A stretch of DNA of 64,000 nt from Vreelandella sp042466685 (GCF_042466685.1 NZ_CP170448.1:1488001-1552000), one strand, 5' to 3'. Shown: positions 6,759 to 16,315, counted from the stretch's first letter. The notes: generated by a model from the sequence alone, not told the origin. Numbers and translations: made by a program.

Positions 6759-8669
6759 ATGCGTGAGACACTCACCAAAGGTTTAGCGCTCCTGCTGGGT
6801 GGGCTAATCCTTTATACCTCCGCCACTGGGCCGTTCGAGAGCTTGATTCAGCGGAGCCTCTTTCTCGCGCTGGTCATCCTGCTAGGGCTTGCCGTTTATC
6901 CATTAGGGCAAGGCAAGCGCTGGCGACCGCTTGGCATCGCTATTGATACCTTGTTGGCGGTTGGCGTGGTAGTCGCCTGCAGCTATGTGGCGTTCAATCA
7001 CGAACAAATTCTGGTTGAGCTTCCTTGGGCAACACACCGCGATATGCTACTGACCGGCGTACTCCTAGTGGCCATTCTGGAGCTGTCACGGCGCGCCATC
7101 GGCGTGATCTTTCCACTGTTGGTGTTAGTAGGGTTGGCTTATGCGTGGCTGGGGGCGGCAATCCCAGGGCCGCTTGGTCACCGGGGCTTCGATCTTTATT
7201 ACATGACCGAAACCATCTACCTCGGTGACTTAGGCGTTTGGGGCATGCTGGTGGGCGTTGCCGCGACGACCATTGCCGCTTTCGTACTGTTCGGTTGTTT
7301 GCTGCTGCACACGGGGGGCGGTAATACCTTTATGGATCTGGCGCTGCGTATTAGCGGCCACTCGCCGGGCGGTGCTGCCAAAGTGGCCACCGTGGCCTCC
7401 GGGCTATTCGGTATGGTCAGCGGCAGTGCGGTGGCCAATGTCGCCACCACGGGCAACTTCACCATTCCCATGATGAAGCGCTTGAACTACCCACGTCCCT
7501 TCGCGGCTGGAGTAGAAGCGGTGGCCTCGACCGGCGGTCAAATCGCACCGCCGATCCTGGGCGCTGCGGCATTTATCATGGCGGAAATCCTCGGTGAGAG
7601 TTACCTGCGTATCGCCTTGGCGGCTTTGTTGCCAGCGATTCTTTTCTATCTCGGCGTGTTTGTCACTATCCACTTGGTCGCCAAGCGCCGCCAACTGCAG
7701 GTTGTGCCCGATGATGAGCTGCCAAGCTGGTCAGATGTGATACGCCCTGAACGTATCATTCCCATTCTGGCTGCATTAGGCGGGCTGTTTTACGGCGTGC
7801 TTAGTGGCCGCTCGATTCAAATGTCGGCGTTCTACGGCATCTTGATGACCGTGCTAACGTTCGTGCCTTTTGCGCTCATGGCAAAGATGCCGCTGTGCGA
7901 GATCCTCGGCAAGCTGGTGGCAGGCTTAGTCGATGCAGGTAAAGGCATGGTGATTATCGGCGTGCTATTGGCCGGGGCGCAGATTCTGGTGGCGATGATT
8001 GGTATGACCGGCATCGGTGTGACCTTAGCCAGCTTGATCGTCACGGTGGGCGGAGAGTCGCTGTTCCTGGTCGCCTTTATCGTCGGCGGCGTGTGCCTGA
8101 TTTTGGGCATGGGGATTCCTACCACGGCAGCGTATGTTCTGGTGGCATCAGTACTGGCGCCTGCGCTCACCACCATCGGCGTTGAGCCGTTGATTGCCCA
8201 CCTGTTCGTTTTCTACTTCGCCACCCTGTCGGTGATTACTCCGCCCGTATGTATTGCGGTGTTCGTGGCCTCAGGTATTGCCGACACCAACTGGCTGCCT
8301 GCGGCGGTTGAATCAGTGCGCTTGGCGGCGGCTATCTATGTCATTCCCTTCCTACTGCTTATCTACCCGGCCTTGGCGGGGTTTGGTTCTGCCCTGGATG
8401 TCGTCCTGGCCAGCTGCCAAGGGGTCGTGTTTGTGATGGCGTTTGCCGCACTGATGTCCCGGGTAGCCATGACGGGTAAGCGCGTGGTCGATGTCGTGGG
8501 GCTGATCGCGGTGATTGGACTTGCGCTGACACCCGGCTGGCTCACCACGCTGGCGGCGCTAGTCCTGATCATTGGGCTATTTATACGCCGCCGCTCGCTG
8601 CTGAGAGACGAGCTGGAGTCTGTCGCGGGCGACCACCCCTCTCTTCAAGCCAAGGAGACCCAGCTATGA
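6759..8669 (+). CDS. TRAP transporter fused permease (DctQ+DctM, TAXI type)
   Basis: About 636 residues, almost all membrane segments: a short 4-helix DctQ-like part, then a 12-helix DctM-like part. GLFGMVSGSAVANVATTG, GGQIAPPILGAAAFIMAEI and MGIPTTAAYVLVASVLAPAL are diagnostic of the TRAP large subunit. TAXI-type systems use this fused form. It acts with the binding protein as a sodium-driven symporter in the inner membrane. Two in-frame ATGs exist, at 6753 and 6759; GGAG lies 3 and 9 bases before them, so I favour 6759. It overlaps the next gene by 4 bases, so translation is probably coupled. Confidence 0.9.
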   Translation: MRETLTKGLALLLGGLILYTSATGPFESLIQRSLFLALVILLGLAVYPLGQGKRWRPLGIAIDTLLAVGVVVACSYVAFNHEQILVELPWATHRDMLLTGVLLVAILELSRRAIGVIFPLLVLVGLAYAWLGAAIPGPLGHRGFDLYYMTETIYLGDLGVWGMLVGVAATTIAAFVLFGCLLLHTGGGNTFMDLALRISGHSPGGAAKVATVASGLFGMVSGSAVANVATTGNFTIPMMKRLNYPRPFAAGVEAVASTGGQIAPPILGAAAFIMAEILGESYLRIALAALLPAILFYLGVFVTIHLVAKRRQLQVVPDDELPSWSDVIRPERIIPILAALGGLFYGVLSGRSIQMSAFYGILMTVLTFVPFALMAKMPLCEILGKLVAGLVDAGKGMVIIGVLLAGAQILVAMIGMTGIGVTLASLIVTVGGESLFLVAFIVGGVCLILGMGIPTTAAYVLVASVLAPALTTIGVEPLIAHLFVFYFATLSVITPPVCIAVFVASGIADTNWLPAAVESVRLAAAIYVIPFLLLIYPALAGFGSALDVVLASCQGVVFVMAFAALMSRVAMTGKRVVDVVGLIAVIGLALTPGWLTTLAALVLIIGLFIRRRSLLRDELESVAGDHPSLQAKETQL

Positions 8670-10072
8670 GCTTTCTATTAGGCAGTGGGGCGGGCTTTTC
8701 CGGTGACCGTACCGATGCGGCCGTGGCGGTGGTGGCAGAGTTGATCAAGCGACAGCAGCCCTCCGCTTTAGTATTTGAAACCCTGGGCGAACGGACATTA
8801 GCGGCAGCTCACCGCGCGATGCGTGATGATCCCGAAAGCGGGTTTGAACCGCTGTTAGACGAGCTGCTGGCGCCGGTGCTGCGCGACTGCCTGGATCACG
8901 ACATTAAGATTTTAGGCAACTTTGGTGCGGCGAACCCTAGTGGTGCTTGTCAGGTAATTACTGACTTGGCTAAGCAGCTTGGGCGCGCGAATGTCCGCAT
9001 TGCCCAGGTGCACGGTGACGATATCCGCCAGCAGCTACATAGCTTGGACTTACAGCGCTGGGAGGCCGAGCGGCTGGATATGCCGCACGAGGACGCCTTG
9101 ATCTCCGCCAATGTCTACCTGGGTGCCAAAGCGCTGGCTGAGGCGTTAGTCATGCAGGCGGATGTAGTGGTCACCGGCCGTGTTGCTGACCCAGCGCTGT
9201 TTTTAGCGCCGCTGATGCACCACTTCGATTGGCGTTGGGACGATTGGGATCGCCTGGCTTGCGGCATGATGGCGGGGCATTTAGCAGAGTGTGGCGCCCA
9301 GGTGAGCGGCGGCTATTTTGCTGATCCGGGTTTCAAAGACGTCCCTGGGCTCGCCACGGTGGGCTATCCGATTATTGAAGTGGAGCAGGATGGCAGCCTA
9401 ATGATTACCAAGCCCGCCAACACCGGCGGCTGTGTTACCGAGCAGACGGTGAAAGAGCAACTGCTTTATGAAGTGCATGATCCGGCGAATTATCTAACGC
9501 CGGATGTCACGGTGGATCTTTCCCACGCCGAGGTGCGTCAGTTGTCACCCAACCGCGTGGCGGTGACGGGAATTCGCGGCAAGCCTGCGCCCGAGCGACT
9601 CAAAACCACCGTGTGCTATGAAGGCGGCTGGCAGGGCGAGGCTGAGATCTCCTATGCCGGCCCCAACGCCTTGGCAAGGGCACAGCTTGCTGCCCAGGTA
9701 CTGCGTGAACGGTTGGCGTTTCGCGCCCCTGCCGAGCTACGCACTCGCTTGGATATCATTGGCTTGGCTAGCGTATTTGATAGCGATAGCGGTGAGCTTC
9801 AGCTTAGCGCATCAGCGTCTGCCTGTGGTGATTATCGGCTGCGGCTGGCGGCCGAGCACAGCGAGCGGCGCTGGGTAGCCCGCGCCACCCAGGAGCTATT
9901 GGCGCTGTATTGTGCCGGGCCCGCGGGTGGAGGCGGCGTGCGGCGCCAGTTCCAAAGGCGGGTGTTTACCGCCTCTTATTTGGTAAAGCGTAGCGATATT
10001 CATCCCCATGCCAGCCTGTTTGAATCACCGCCCTTCGGGGAACGCAGGAGTGAACGCTATGTTGCACGCTAA
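8666..10072 (+). CDS. AtuA-family protein (DUF1446, acyclic terpene utilisation)
   Basis: 468 residues. LLGSGAGFSGDRTDAA at the N-terminus, FETLGERTL, GNFGAANPSGA, VTGRVADPALFLAPLMHH and HLAECGAQVSGGYFAD match the AtuA/DUF1446 domain. AtuA is needed for acyclic terpene (citronellol/geraniol) catabolism in Pseudomonas, but its reaction has not been settled, and most family members occur in other pathways. Here it is coupled to a TRAP transporter (4-base overlap, AGGAG eight bases upstream), so the substrate is more probably an organic acid than a terpene. It overlaps the next gene by 14 bases. Confidence 0.8.
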   Translation: MSFLLGSGAGFSGDRTDAAVAVVAELIKRQQPSALVFETLGERTLAAAHRAMRDDPESGFEPLLDELLAPVLRDCLDHDIKILGNFGAANPSGACQVITDLAKQLGRANVRIAQVHGDDIRQQLHSLDLQRWEAERLDMPHEDALISANVYLGAKALAEALVMQADVVVTGRVADPALFLAPLMHHFDWRWDDWDRLACGMMAGHLAECGAQVSGGYFADPGFKDVPGLATVGYPIIEVEQDGSLMITKPANTGGCVTEQTVKEQLLYEVHDPANYLTPDVTVDLSHAEVRQLSPNRVAVTGIRGKPAPERLKTTVCYEGGWQGEAEISYAGPNALARAQLAAQVLRERLAFRAPAELRTRLDIIGLASVFDSDSGELQLSASASACGDYRLRLAAEHSERRWVARATQELLALYCAGPAGGGGVRRQFQRRVFTASYLVKRSDIHPHASLFESPPFGERRSERYVAR

Positions 10073-10415
10073 ACCAACGCAAACAGCGATGCACCCGCCT
10101 GCCTCTGTCTCTCTTCACCAACTCGCCCATGCGCGTGCCGGGGATAAGGGGGAGCGTCTTAATGTGGCACTGTTTGCCTATGATCCCGACGACTACACGA
10201 CCCTGCTGGAACAAGTAACCGAGGAGCGCGTGCTGGCGCTGTTTGCCCACCGCGGTGCCAGCCGAGTGAGGCGCTACCCCTTGCCTAATTTGGCGGGCAT
10301 GAACTTCGTGATTGATGACGTTCTGCAGGGCGGTGTTAATGGCGCGCTCAATTTGGATGGGCATGGCAAAACACTATCGTTTTTGCTGCTAAGCATGGAG
10401 GTTCATGCGAGCTAG
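10059..10415 (+). CDS. AtuA-associated small protein (C-terminal AtuA-like domain)
   Basis: 118 residues. VSLHQLAHARAGDKGERLNVALFAY is typical of the small domain fused to the C-terminus of AtuA in some bacteria and encoded separately here; LPNLAGMNFVIDDVLQGGVN is the second conserved block. I take the ATG at 10059, with GGAG eight bases upstream. An upstream TTG/ATG frame would overlap the previous gene further without a better site. It probably forms a complex with the preceding AtuA-like protein. It is the last gene of the LysR/TRAP/AtuA unit. Confidence 0.8.
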   Translation: MLHAKPTQTAMHPPASVSLHQLAHARAGDKGERLNVALFAYDPDDYTTLLEQVTEERVLALFAHRGASRVRRYPLPNLAGMNFVIDDVLQGGVNGALNLDGHGKTLSFLLLSMEVHAS

Positions 10416-10517
10416 ACCTTTTTAACCTTGCCCCTCGACTTAGGTGGTCATGACCCGCTGCCCGAAAGGCCTTACTATGACGATAAAATACGCACGCTAA
10501 TTAACATAACGTCCGCT

Positions 10518-10552
10518 GAGCCGTCGTTAAAGAGCCGTCATTAAAGAGCCGT
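10518..10552 (+). repeat. 14-bp direct repeats GAGCCGTCRTTAAA
   Basis: Two full copies (10518-10531 and 10532-10545, one base different) and a partial third lie just before the ribosome-binding site of the MFS gene. The 150-base gap around them holds no gene. Confidence 0.7.
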
Positions 10553-10566
10553 TCGGGAGCAGCCCC

Positions 10567-11790
10567 ATGACCGTAGCAACGCTAGGTGCCCAGCGCTTCA
10601 AAGTGCTGTTGGCGGGCGTTTTTAGCCAAATACTATGTGTAGGCATTGCGCGCTTTGCCTATACCCCATTGTTACCGGTGATGCAGCAGCAGACCTGGAT
10701 GGGGGATGCTGATGGCGGCTGGCTGGCCGCGGTTAACTACGCGGGCTATATGCTGGGGGCAGTGCTGGCCGCCTCTATTCACACTGTTTATATCAAAGAC
10801 ACACTATTTCGCTGTGGGCTAATCCTGGCTGTCATCACGACGGCGGGTATGGCGCTTACCGAGAACTTCTGGGTTTGGGCGGGGTTGCGCTTTCTAGCGG
10901 GGCTTTCAAGCAGTGCGGCCATGCTATTAGCGTCAGGGCTGATTCTTCACTGGTTAATCCAACATCGCCAGCGCGGCGAGCTGGGAATTCATTTTGCCGG
11001 CTTGGGGTTAGGCATGGTGGTCGCGGCGGTGGCCGTGGAGATGATGCTCCAGCTCTCCTTTAGCTGGCAGACTCAGTGGTGGGGGTTTAGCCTGCTGGGT
11101 GCCGTGCTGCTGGTGCCTGCCTGGCGCTGGCTGCCGCGGCCGGAAAAGCCACTAGCGGGGGCTCACACGGCCACTGGCCGAACCGCTACACCGCCAACGC
11201 GCACGTTTATGCGCTGGATGCTCGCCGCCTACTTCTGCGCCGGTTACGGCTACGTCATCAGCGCTACCTTCTTAGTGGCTATTGTCGAGCGTGAACCACT
11301 GCTGGCGGGGATGGGCAACTGGACGTTTGCCCTGGCCGGTTTAGCCGCCGCTCCTGCTGTCATGCTATGGGATTTAATCGCCCGTCGGGTGGGCTATTTA
11401 GGGGCGTTGATGATCGCTATGGGTATTCAAGTCGTAGGGATTGTGCTTCCCGCCATTACCGCGAACGCAGCGGTAGTGCTACTAAGCGCGGTACTTTATG
11501 GCGGCACCTTCCTTGGCTGCGTCAGCTTGGTGCTGACAATGGCGGGCAGGCTCTATCCCGCTAGTCCTGCGCGGTTAATGGGGAAAATGACGCTGGCATA
11601 CGGTGCCGCCCAGATATGCGCCCCGGCGTTAACCGGTATGTTGGCGGAAGCCTCTGGCCATTATGGCGTTGGACTATGGCTGGCGGGCGGTTTTGTAACG
11701 CTTGGCGTCGTGCTGCTGGCCTGCTTGCGCCGGGTTGATCAAACCGCTCAGCGCTTGGATGCCGCGGCCAAAGCCACGGTCTACGCTTAG
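10567..11790 (+). CDS. YbfB/YjiJ-family MFS transporter
   Basis: 407 residues, about 12 transmembrane helices. The N-terminus GIARFAYTPLLPVMQQQTWM and the following LAAVNYAGYMLGAVLAA are diagnostic of the YbfB/YjiJ subfamily of major facilitator transporters. The substrate is unknown for the family; export of small metabolites is often assumed. GGGAG precedes the ATG by seven bases. The gene stands 75 bases before the NSS transporter on the same strand, so the two may be expressed together. Confidence 0.85.
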   Translation: MTVATLGAQRFKVLLAGVFSQILCVGIARFAYTPLLPVMQQQTWMGDADGGWLAAVNYAGYMLGAVLAASIHTVYIKDTLFRCGLILAVITTAGMALTENFWVWAGLRFLAGLSSSAAMLLASGLILHWLIQHRQRGELGIHFAGLGLGMVVAAVAVEMMLQLSFSWQTQWWGFSLLGAVLLVPAWRWLPRPEKPLAGAHTATGRTATPPTRTFMRWMLAAYFCAGYGYVISATFLVAIVEREPLLAGMGNWTFALAGLAAAPAVMLWDLIARRVGYLGALMIAMGIQVVGIVLPAITANAAVVLLSAVLYGGTFLGCVSLVLTMAGRLYPASPARLMGKMTLAYGAAQICAPALTGMLAEASGHYGVGLWLAGGFVTLGVVLLACLRRVDQTAQRLDAAAKATVYA

Positions 11791-11865
11791 AAGTTGGGGC
11801 TTAGTGGGCTTTGGCCGCAAAATCCTCTAGGATAGGCGGCTTTTTCAGACAGGATAACTGCGCAA

Positions 11866-13329
11866 ATGACCACTTCTGGGCAACCTCGCACCCAGTGGCT
11901 AGGCCGCTGGGGATTTATATTGGCAGCCACCGGCTCGGCGGTGGGGCTGGGCAATATCTGGAAATTTCCCTATATGACGGGGGAGTACGGTGGCGGCGCC
12001 TTCGTACTGGTTTATCTGGTATGCATCCTGGTCGTAGGGGTGCCGATCATGATGGCTGAAATCGCTTTTGGACGGCGTGGCCGCGGTAGCCCAATCGATG
12101 CTGTCCGCCGAGTAGTGAACGAGTCCGGACGTTCATCGGCCTGGTCGCTGTTTGGTTGGATGTCCATGTTGTGTGGCTTTATGATCCTGTCGTTTTACGT
12201 GGTCGTGGCGGGCTGGTCATTCTCCTACCTCTGGAAAATGCTCACCGGCGGCTTAAGCGGAGGCACTGTGGAGGAACTGGCGGCCGTGTTTGGCGCCAAT
12301 AATGCCAACCCCTGGAATCTCGGTTTCTGGAGCTCGCTGGTAACGCTAGCAACCATGGTCATTGTCGGTAAAGGTGTGCAGGAGGGGATTGAGAAAAACG
12401 TCCGTTGGATGATGCCAGGGCTGGTGATCATGCTGGTGGTGCTGATTCTGTTTGGCGCATTCTCCGGTGGTTTTGGCGACGCCTTTGCGTTTCTGTTCTC
12501 GTTTAACACGGGCAGCCTATCCAGCGAGGGGATGCTGGCCGCGTTGGGACATGCGTTTTTTACGCTTTCGCTGGCTGCTGGCGCGATCATGACGTACGGC
12601 AGCTACTTGCCCAAAGACGCTTCCATTGCCCGTACGACGCTCGGGGTTGCCTTGGCGGACACGGTGGTTGCGCTCATGGCGGGGCTGGCTATTTTCCCGG
12701 TTATTTTTGCTAATGGCATGGATCCAGGGGAAGGCCCTGGGCTTATCTTTATGAGTCTGCCCATTGCGTTTCAAGCGATGCCGCTGGGCACGCTGTTTGG
12801 CATTCTTTTCTTTATCATGCTCTCTATGGCTGCGCTCACCTCGTCGATATCCATGGTCGAAGCGACCATTTCATGGCTATGCGATAACAAAGGCTTCTCG
12901 CGGCGTTCGGCGGCGTGGAGCACAGGCATTGTGCTGTGGTTGATCAGCACTGCGGCGATGCTCTCGTTTAATGTGGGCGCCGACTGGACGTTGGCGGGTA
13001 AGACGTTCTTTGACTGGCTGGACTACCTGACGTCGCGCTGGCTGATGCCGCTGGGTGGTCTGGGCACGGTCGTGATGGCGGGCTTTGTGCTCAACATCAA
13101 TATCATGCGCGATGAGCTTGGCCTTAACCTGCGCCTTTATGCGCTATGGCTGCTGATGGCTCGCTATGTCAGCCCGCTCGGTATTCTGGTGATTTTTGCC
13201 AACGTGCTAGGGCTTTATAGCGTGACGTTTTCAGTGCACTGGCCTTGGCTCTTGGCGATTCTGGTCGCCATGGTGGTGCTGGGCGAAACGTTAAGCCCGC
13301 GGCTGCGCCAAGCGCTGAAAACAGCGTAA
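11866..13329 (+). CDS. Sodium-dependent transporter, NSS/SNF family
   Basis: 487 residues, about 12 helices. The N-terminal helix 1 signature GSAVGLGNIWKFPYMTGEYGGGAF forms the sodium and substrate site in LeuT-type transporters (NSS, TC 2.A.22). Bacterial members import amino acids with sodium, which fits a halophile. Helix 6 and the MVEATISW region near residue 330 are also visible. It ends 4 bases before the end of the convergent unknown membrane gene, with no room for a terminator between them. The amino acid specificity cannot be read from the sequence. Confidence 0.9.
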   Translation: MTTSGQPRTQWLGRWGFILAATGSAVGLGNIWKFPYMTGEYGGGAFVLVYLVCILVVGVPIMMAEIAFGRRGRGSPIDAVRRVVNESGRSSAWSLFGWMSMLCGFMILSFYVVVAGWSFSYLWKMLTGGLSGGTVEELAAVFGANNANPWNLGFWSSLVTLATMVIVGKGVQEGIEKNVRWMMPGLVIMLVVLILFGAFSGGFGDAFAFLFSFNTGSLSSEGMLAALGHAFFTLSLAAGAIMTYGSYLPKDASIARTTLGVALADTVVALMAGLAIFPVIFANGMDPGEGPGLIFMSLPIAFQAMPLGTLFGILFFIMLSMAALTSSISMVEATISWLCDNKGFSRRSAAWSTGIVLWLISTAAMLSFNVGADWTLAGKTFFDWLDYLTSRWLMPLGGLGTVVMAGFVLNINIMRDELGLNLRLYALWLLMARYVSPLGILVIFANVLGLYSVTFSVHWPWLLAILVAMVVLGETLSPRLRQALKTA

Positions 13330-13333
13330 TACG

Positions 13334-14443
13334 CTACGGCACTTGCCCCGATAACAAACGCTGCTGCTGAGCTTTGACCTCATCGCTGCGCAGCGGCGTT
13401 TGGCAGGTTGCAAACACCTCTGTTAAGAACCGCTTGCGTGAGCCTTTGTAGGTGCCGCTCAGTAGCGTCGCCTGGGTAAGTGCATTAATCAGCGCTTTAC
13501 GTGACTCGCCCGTAAGTTGCGCGTAGTCCTGTAGCGCGGCTGGCCAATCAACGTCGATCGCCTGTGGTTTATCAGGCAGGCTATTCAGCAGGCGAGCCAA
13601 TAGCAGCACCAGGTTGGGGTGGGGGTGTTGGTTGCGCATAATAAGCTCGCCAACCCCCTGGGCCACTAGGCGTCGGGTGTGTTCATCGCTGTTTGTTAGC
13701 GTTTCCATCAAGTGCTTAACCAGTGCGGGGCCACGGGCCTGTAAATAAGCTTCTTGAATAATGCGTGCGGCAATCCAGGCGTTCCATACGGCGTATAGCG
13801 GCCCGGTTAATAGGGGTAAAAAACCGCGCAGCGTGAGTCGCCCCAATAGTCGACGCAGTAGTAAACGCAGTAGAAAGCTACTTAAGCTGATTTTTAAGCG
13901 ATATAGCAGTGCTCTAAGTGTTAGCTTCCAGCCATGCAGGTAGGCGTGGGGGTCTACGCCATAAATAAGACTACCAGGGCTGGGGTACTCCAGCGCCGAC
14001 CGAGAAACGCCGTGAACGGTCAACTGAATATCGGGTTCAAGAGTATCTGTTTGACCGTAGCGTAGTCCCGCCAAACGGGTAATGCTCGCCACGCCGCGCA
14101 GCGCATTCCAGTATAAAAAGCCGATTTCCAGAGCGGTAATCAAGCCTGCAACGGCCAGATAGCCGCCCCAGTAGGGGAGTTGCTCCCTAAGGCTCATGGC
14201 TTCCCAGTGGTTAGTGGCAAACTCACGCATCCACCATTCGGCGCTGCCAATCAGCGTGCCGGAAATCAAACCAGCGAGCGCTGCCCAGGCAATGATCCAG
14301 CGCCGTGCCCGCTTCAAGGCCTGAGGGTCGGGGGAGTCAAGTGCCGGGTGGCGGGATAAATAGCCCTGTACATAGCGGCTAGCCCAGCGCTGCGCTAGGT
14401 CGGGGGATGGGGCGTACTCTTTATCTGGCCGAGTGAGAGACAT
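13334..14443 (-). CDS. Membrane protein of unknown function
   Basis: 369 residues; I do not recognise the family. Two clear transmembrane helices, near residues 50-67 (AWAALAGLISGTLIGSA) and 93-111 (GGYLAVAGLITALEIGFLYW), follow a soluble N-terminus. A basic Leu/Arg-rich stretch (LLRLLLRRLLGRL, around 195) could be a membrane-lying segment. The second half is soluble and helical, with a helical repeat-like part (LVKHLMETLTNSDEHTRRLV). No signal peptide. The start ATG at 14443 has only a distant AGGAAG. It lies upstream of, on the same strand as, the convergent NSS gene end and just after umuC. Confidence 0.6.
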   Translation of the reverse strand: MSLTRPDKEYAPSPDLAQRWASRYVQGYLSRHPALDSPDPQALKRARRWIIAWAALAGLISGTLIGSAEWWMREFATNHWEAMSLREQLPYWGGYLAVAGLITALEIGFLYWNALRGVASITRLAGLRYGQTDTLEPDIQLTVHGVSRSALEYPSPGSLIYGVDPHAYLHGWKLTLRALLYRLKISLSSFLLRLLLRRLLGRLTLRGFLPLLTGPLYAVWNAWIAARIIQEAYLQARGPALVKHLMETLTNSDEHTRRLVAQGVGELIMRNQHPHPNLVLLLARLLNSLPDKPQAIDVDWPAALQDYAQLTGESRKALINALTQATLLSGTYKGSRKRFLTEVFATCQTPLRSDEVKAQQQRLLSGQVP

Positions 14444-14501
14444 GAAAAAAAGCGCTTCCTGCGTTGGCGTCCGTTAAATCCGATAAACGCTAGGGTAACG
14501 G

Positions 14502-15803
14502 TTACGTACGCGAACTACACGCATCGATAGCGCCTGGGTGAGTGCCTACTTTCATAAGTTCATCCCAGCGCGTGGTATAGCGGTCTGAGCGATGGGCGCA
14601 GCGTAACTGCCAGGCGGCTGGCGCATTTGTCATGCCAAAGCTGATTGTGCCCTGCCCCAAGCGCTGGTTGATTTGATCAATGGTTGCCATCAGCACCGGG
14701 TGGCGATCACGGGCAGGTTGATGCAGTAACGACATTTGGTACTGTTCGGCATCTACTAAATCCAGCAGCATCACACCGGCCTTCATAAATTGGTAGCGGG
14801 GGCGATGAATCAGCTCAAGACCTTGGCGGACAGCATCAAGGATCACCCGGGTGTCGTCGCTGGGTGAGGGCAGGGCGATCAGCTTCTGCGGGAAGTATTG
14901 CAACTGATCGCGACGATGGCGGTTAGTGTTGAGAAATACCATCACCGCACGGGCTAAACTGCGCTGCTCGCGAAGTTTTTCAGCGCTGCGCTGGGCGTGA
15001 CGGCGCAGCGCGTTACGCACCTCTGCAAACACACCGGTTGGTTGGCCGAAAGAGCGGGAGGTCATAATGCGCTCTCGGGGCTTGTCTAGCGCGTTCATCG
15101 CCAAACAGGGTACGCCGCGTAACTCAAGCGCCGTACGCGCTAGTACCACCGAGAAGCGTTTGCGGAGCTGTTTTTCATTGCTTTCACGCAAGTCCCAGGC
15201 GGTGTTAACGCCGCCAATGGCCAAACGCTCGGCAAGCCTGTGGCCGACGCCCCATACGCTGCCTACCGGTGTACGTCTGAGCAACGCCTCCGTGGTGTGA
15301 TCCTGCCCATTAAGTAAGCAAACGCCTTGGTAGAGAGGGTCTTTTTTGGCAAGATGATTGGCCAGTTTGGCGAGCGTATGGGTGGGTGCCAGCCCAATGC
15401 ACACCGGCAAGCCCAAGTGGCGGCGTATACGCTGGCGCAGGTGTCGCCCCAGTGCCTCACACTGCTTGCGGGTAAAGCCTTCTAAATAGACGAACATCTC
15501 ATCTATCGAGTAGGGGGCCACCTCCGGGCAGGCATCGCGTAGTAGTTGAGTCAGCCGCCTAGACATATCGCCGTAGAGCTCGTAGTTGGATGAAAGCAGG
15601 TGAATCTCTCCGCGCTGGCGTAGCCCTTCAAGCTTAAAGGCTGGCGTGCCCATGGGAATATCCAGCGCTTTCAACTCCGCTGAACGGGCGATCACGCAGC
15701 CGTCGTTGTTTGACATCACCCCAACAGGCCTGCCTTCCAGTGCGGGCTGAAAAACCCGCTCGCAGCTTACGTAGAAGTTGTTGGCATCGATTAGACCGAT
15801 CAT
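14502..15803 (-). CDS. umuC: DNA polymerase V catalytic subunit UmuC (Y family)
   Basis: 433 residues. GLIDANNFYVSCERVF and YSIDEMFVYL carry the metal-binding acidic residues of the Y-family palm; the little finger and the C-terminal UmuC extension (with RPRYQFMKAGVMLLDLV) complete the usual length (about 422 in E. coli). Pol V performs error-prone translesion synthesis after SOS induction. I chose the ATG at 15803, with GAGGGG six bases upstream, over a GTG two codons earlier. It follows umuD by 45 bases and shares its LexA-controlled promoter. Confidence 0.95.
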   Translation of the reverse strand: MIGLIDANNFYVSCERVFQPALEGRPVGVMSNNDGCVIARSAELKALDIPMGTPAFKLEGLRQRGEIHLLSSNYELYGDMSRRLTQLLRDACPEVAPYSIDEMFVYLEGFTRKQCEALGRHLRQRIRRHLGLPVCIGLAPTHTLAKLANHLAKKDPLYQGVCLLNGQDHTTEALLRRTPVGSVWGVGHRLAERLAIGGVNTAWDLRESNEKQLRKRFSVVLARTALELRGVPCLAMNALDKPRERIMTSRSFGQPTGVFAEVRNALRRHAQRSAEKLREQRSLARAVMVFLNTNRHRRDQLQYFPQKLIALPSPSDDTRVILDAVRQGLELIHRPRYQFMKAGVMLLDLVDAEQYQMSLLHQPARDRHPVLMATIDQINQRLGQGTISFGMTNAPAAWQLRCAHRSDRYTTRWDELMKVGTHPGAIDACSSRT

Positions 15804-15848
15804 CGCCACCCCTCATCTCAAATAGGCCAGTTAGCGCAAAGAAGCGTG

Positions 15849-16292
15849 TCAACGTACATATTCGTGCACAACGGCACGCACTACGCCCCAAAGCTGGCAG
15901 TCGCTGCTTTCAAGGGGCAGCGGGGGGTAGTTTGGGTGACTCGAACAGAGGTGCGGTGTGCCCCGGTAAAGCGCGTAGCGTTTAACCAACGCCTCGCCCT
16001 CCAGCATAGCGACCAAAATATGCCCCAGGCGCGGCTCAATACTGCGGTCAACAATCAGCAGGTCGCCTTCAAAAATACCCCAGCCTTCCATGCTGTCGCC
16101 GGTGGCGGTGACATAAAACGTCGCAGTGGGGTTTTTAACCAGGCGTGTATTGAGATCCAGCGTGCAGGGCTCGTAATCCTGAGCAGGCGAAGGAAAGCCG
16201 CTAAAACCAGCGCGGCCCATAAAGGTTAAATAAGGCAGCGGCTGAGAGCTTAACGGCAAGGCTGGCGTAAAGTGAGTTGACTGGCCCGGCAT
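15849..16292 (-). CDS. umuD: UmuD, S24 self-cleaving subunit of Pol V
   Basis: 147 residues. GDSMEG supplies the catalytic Ser (67) and ALVKRY the Lys (104), and the site SGFPSPAQDY lies at 31-40. Distances cleavage site-Ser 36 and Ser-Lys 37 equal those of E. coli UmuD (C24/S60/K97). The RecA-stimulated cut would fall between Ser31 and Gly32 instead of the usual Cys/Ala-Gly. I take the ATG at 16292, with AGGA eight bases upstream; an ATG at 16301 is possible. The SOS box overlaps the promoter. It forms the umuDC operon with the next gene. Confidence 0.9.
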   Translation of the reverse strand: MPGQSTHFTPALPLSSQPLPYLTFMGRAGFSGFPSPAQDYEPCTLDLNTRLVKNPTATFYVTATGDSMEGWGIFEGDLLIVDRSIEPRLGHILVAMLEGEALVKRYALYRGTPHLCSSHPNYPPLPLESSDCQLWGVVRAVVHEYVR

Positions 16293-16315
16293 CGTCGGCA
16301 TCCTGATTCTTAAGA

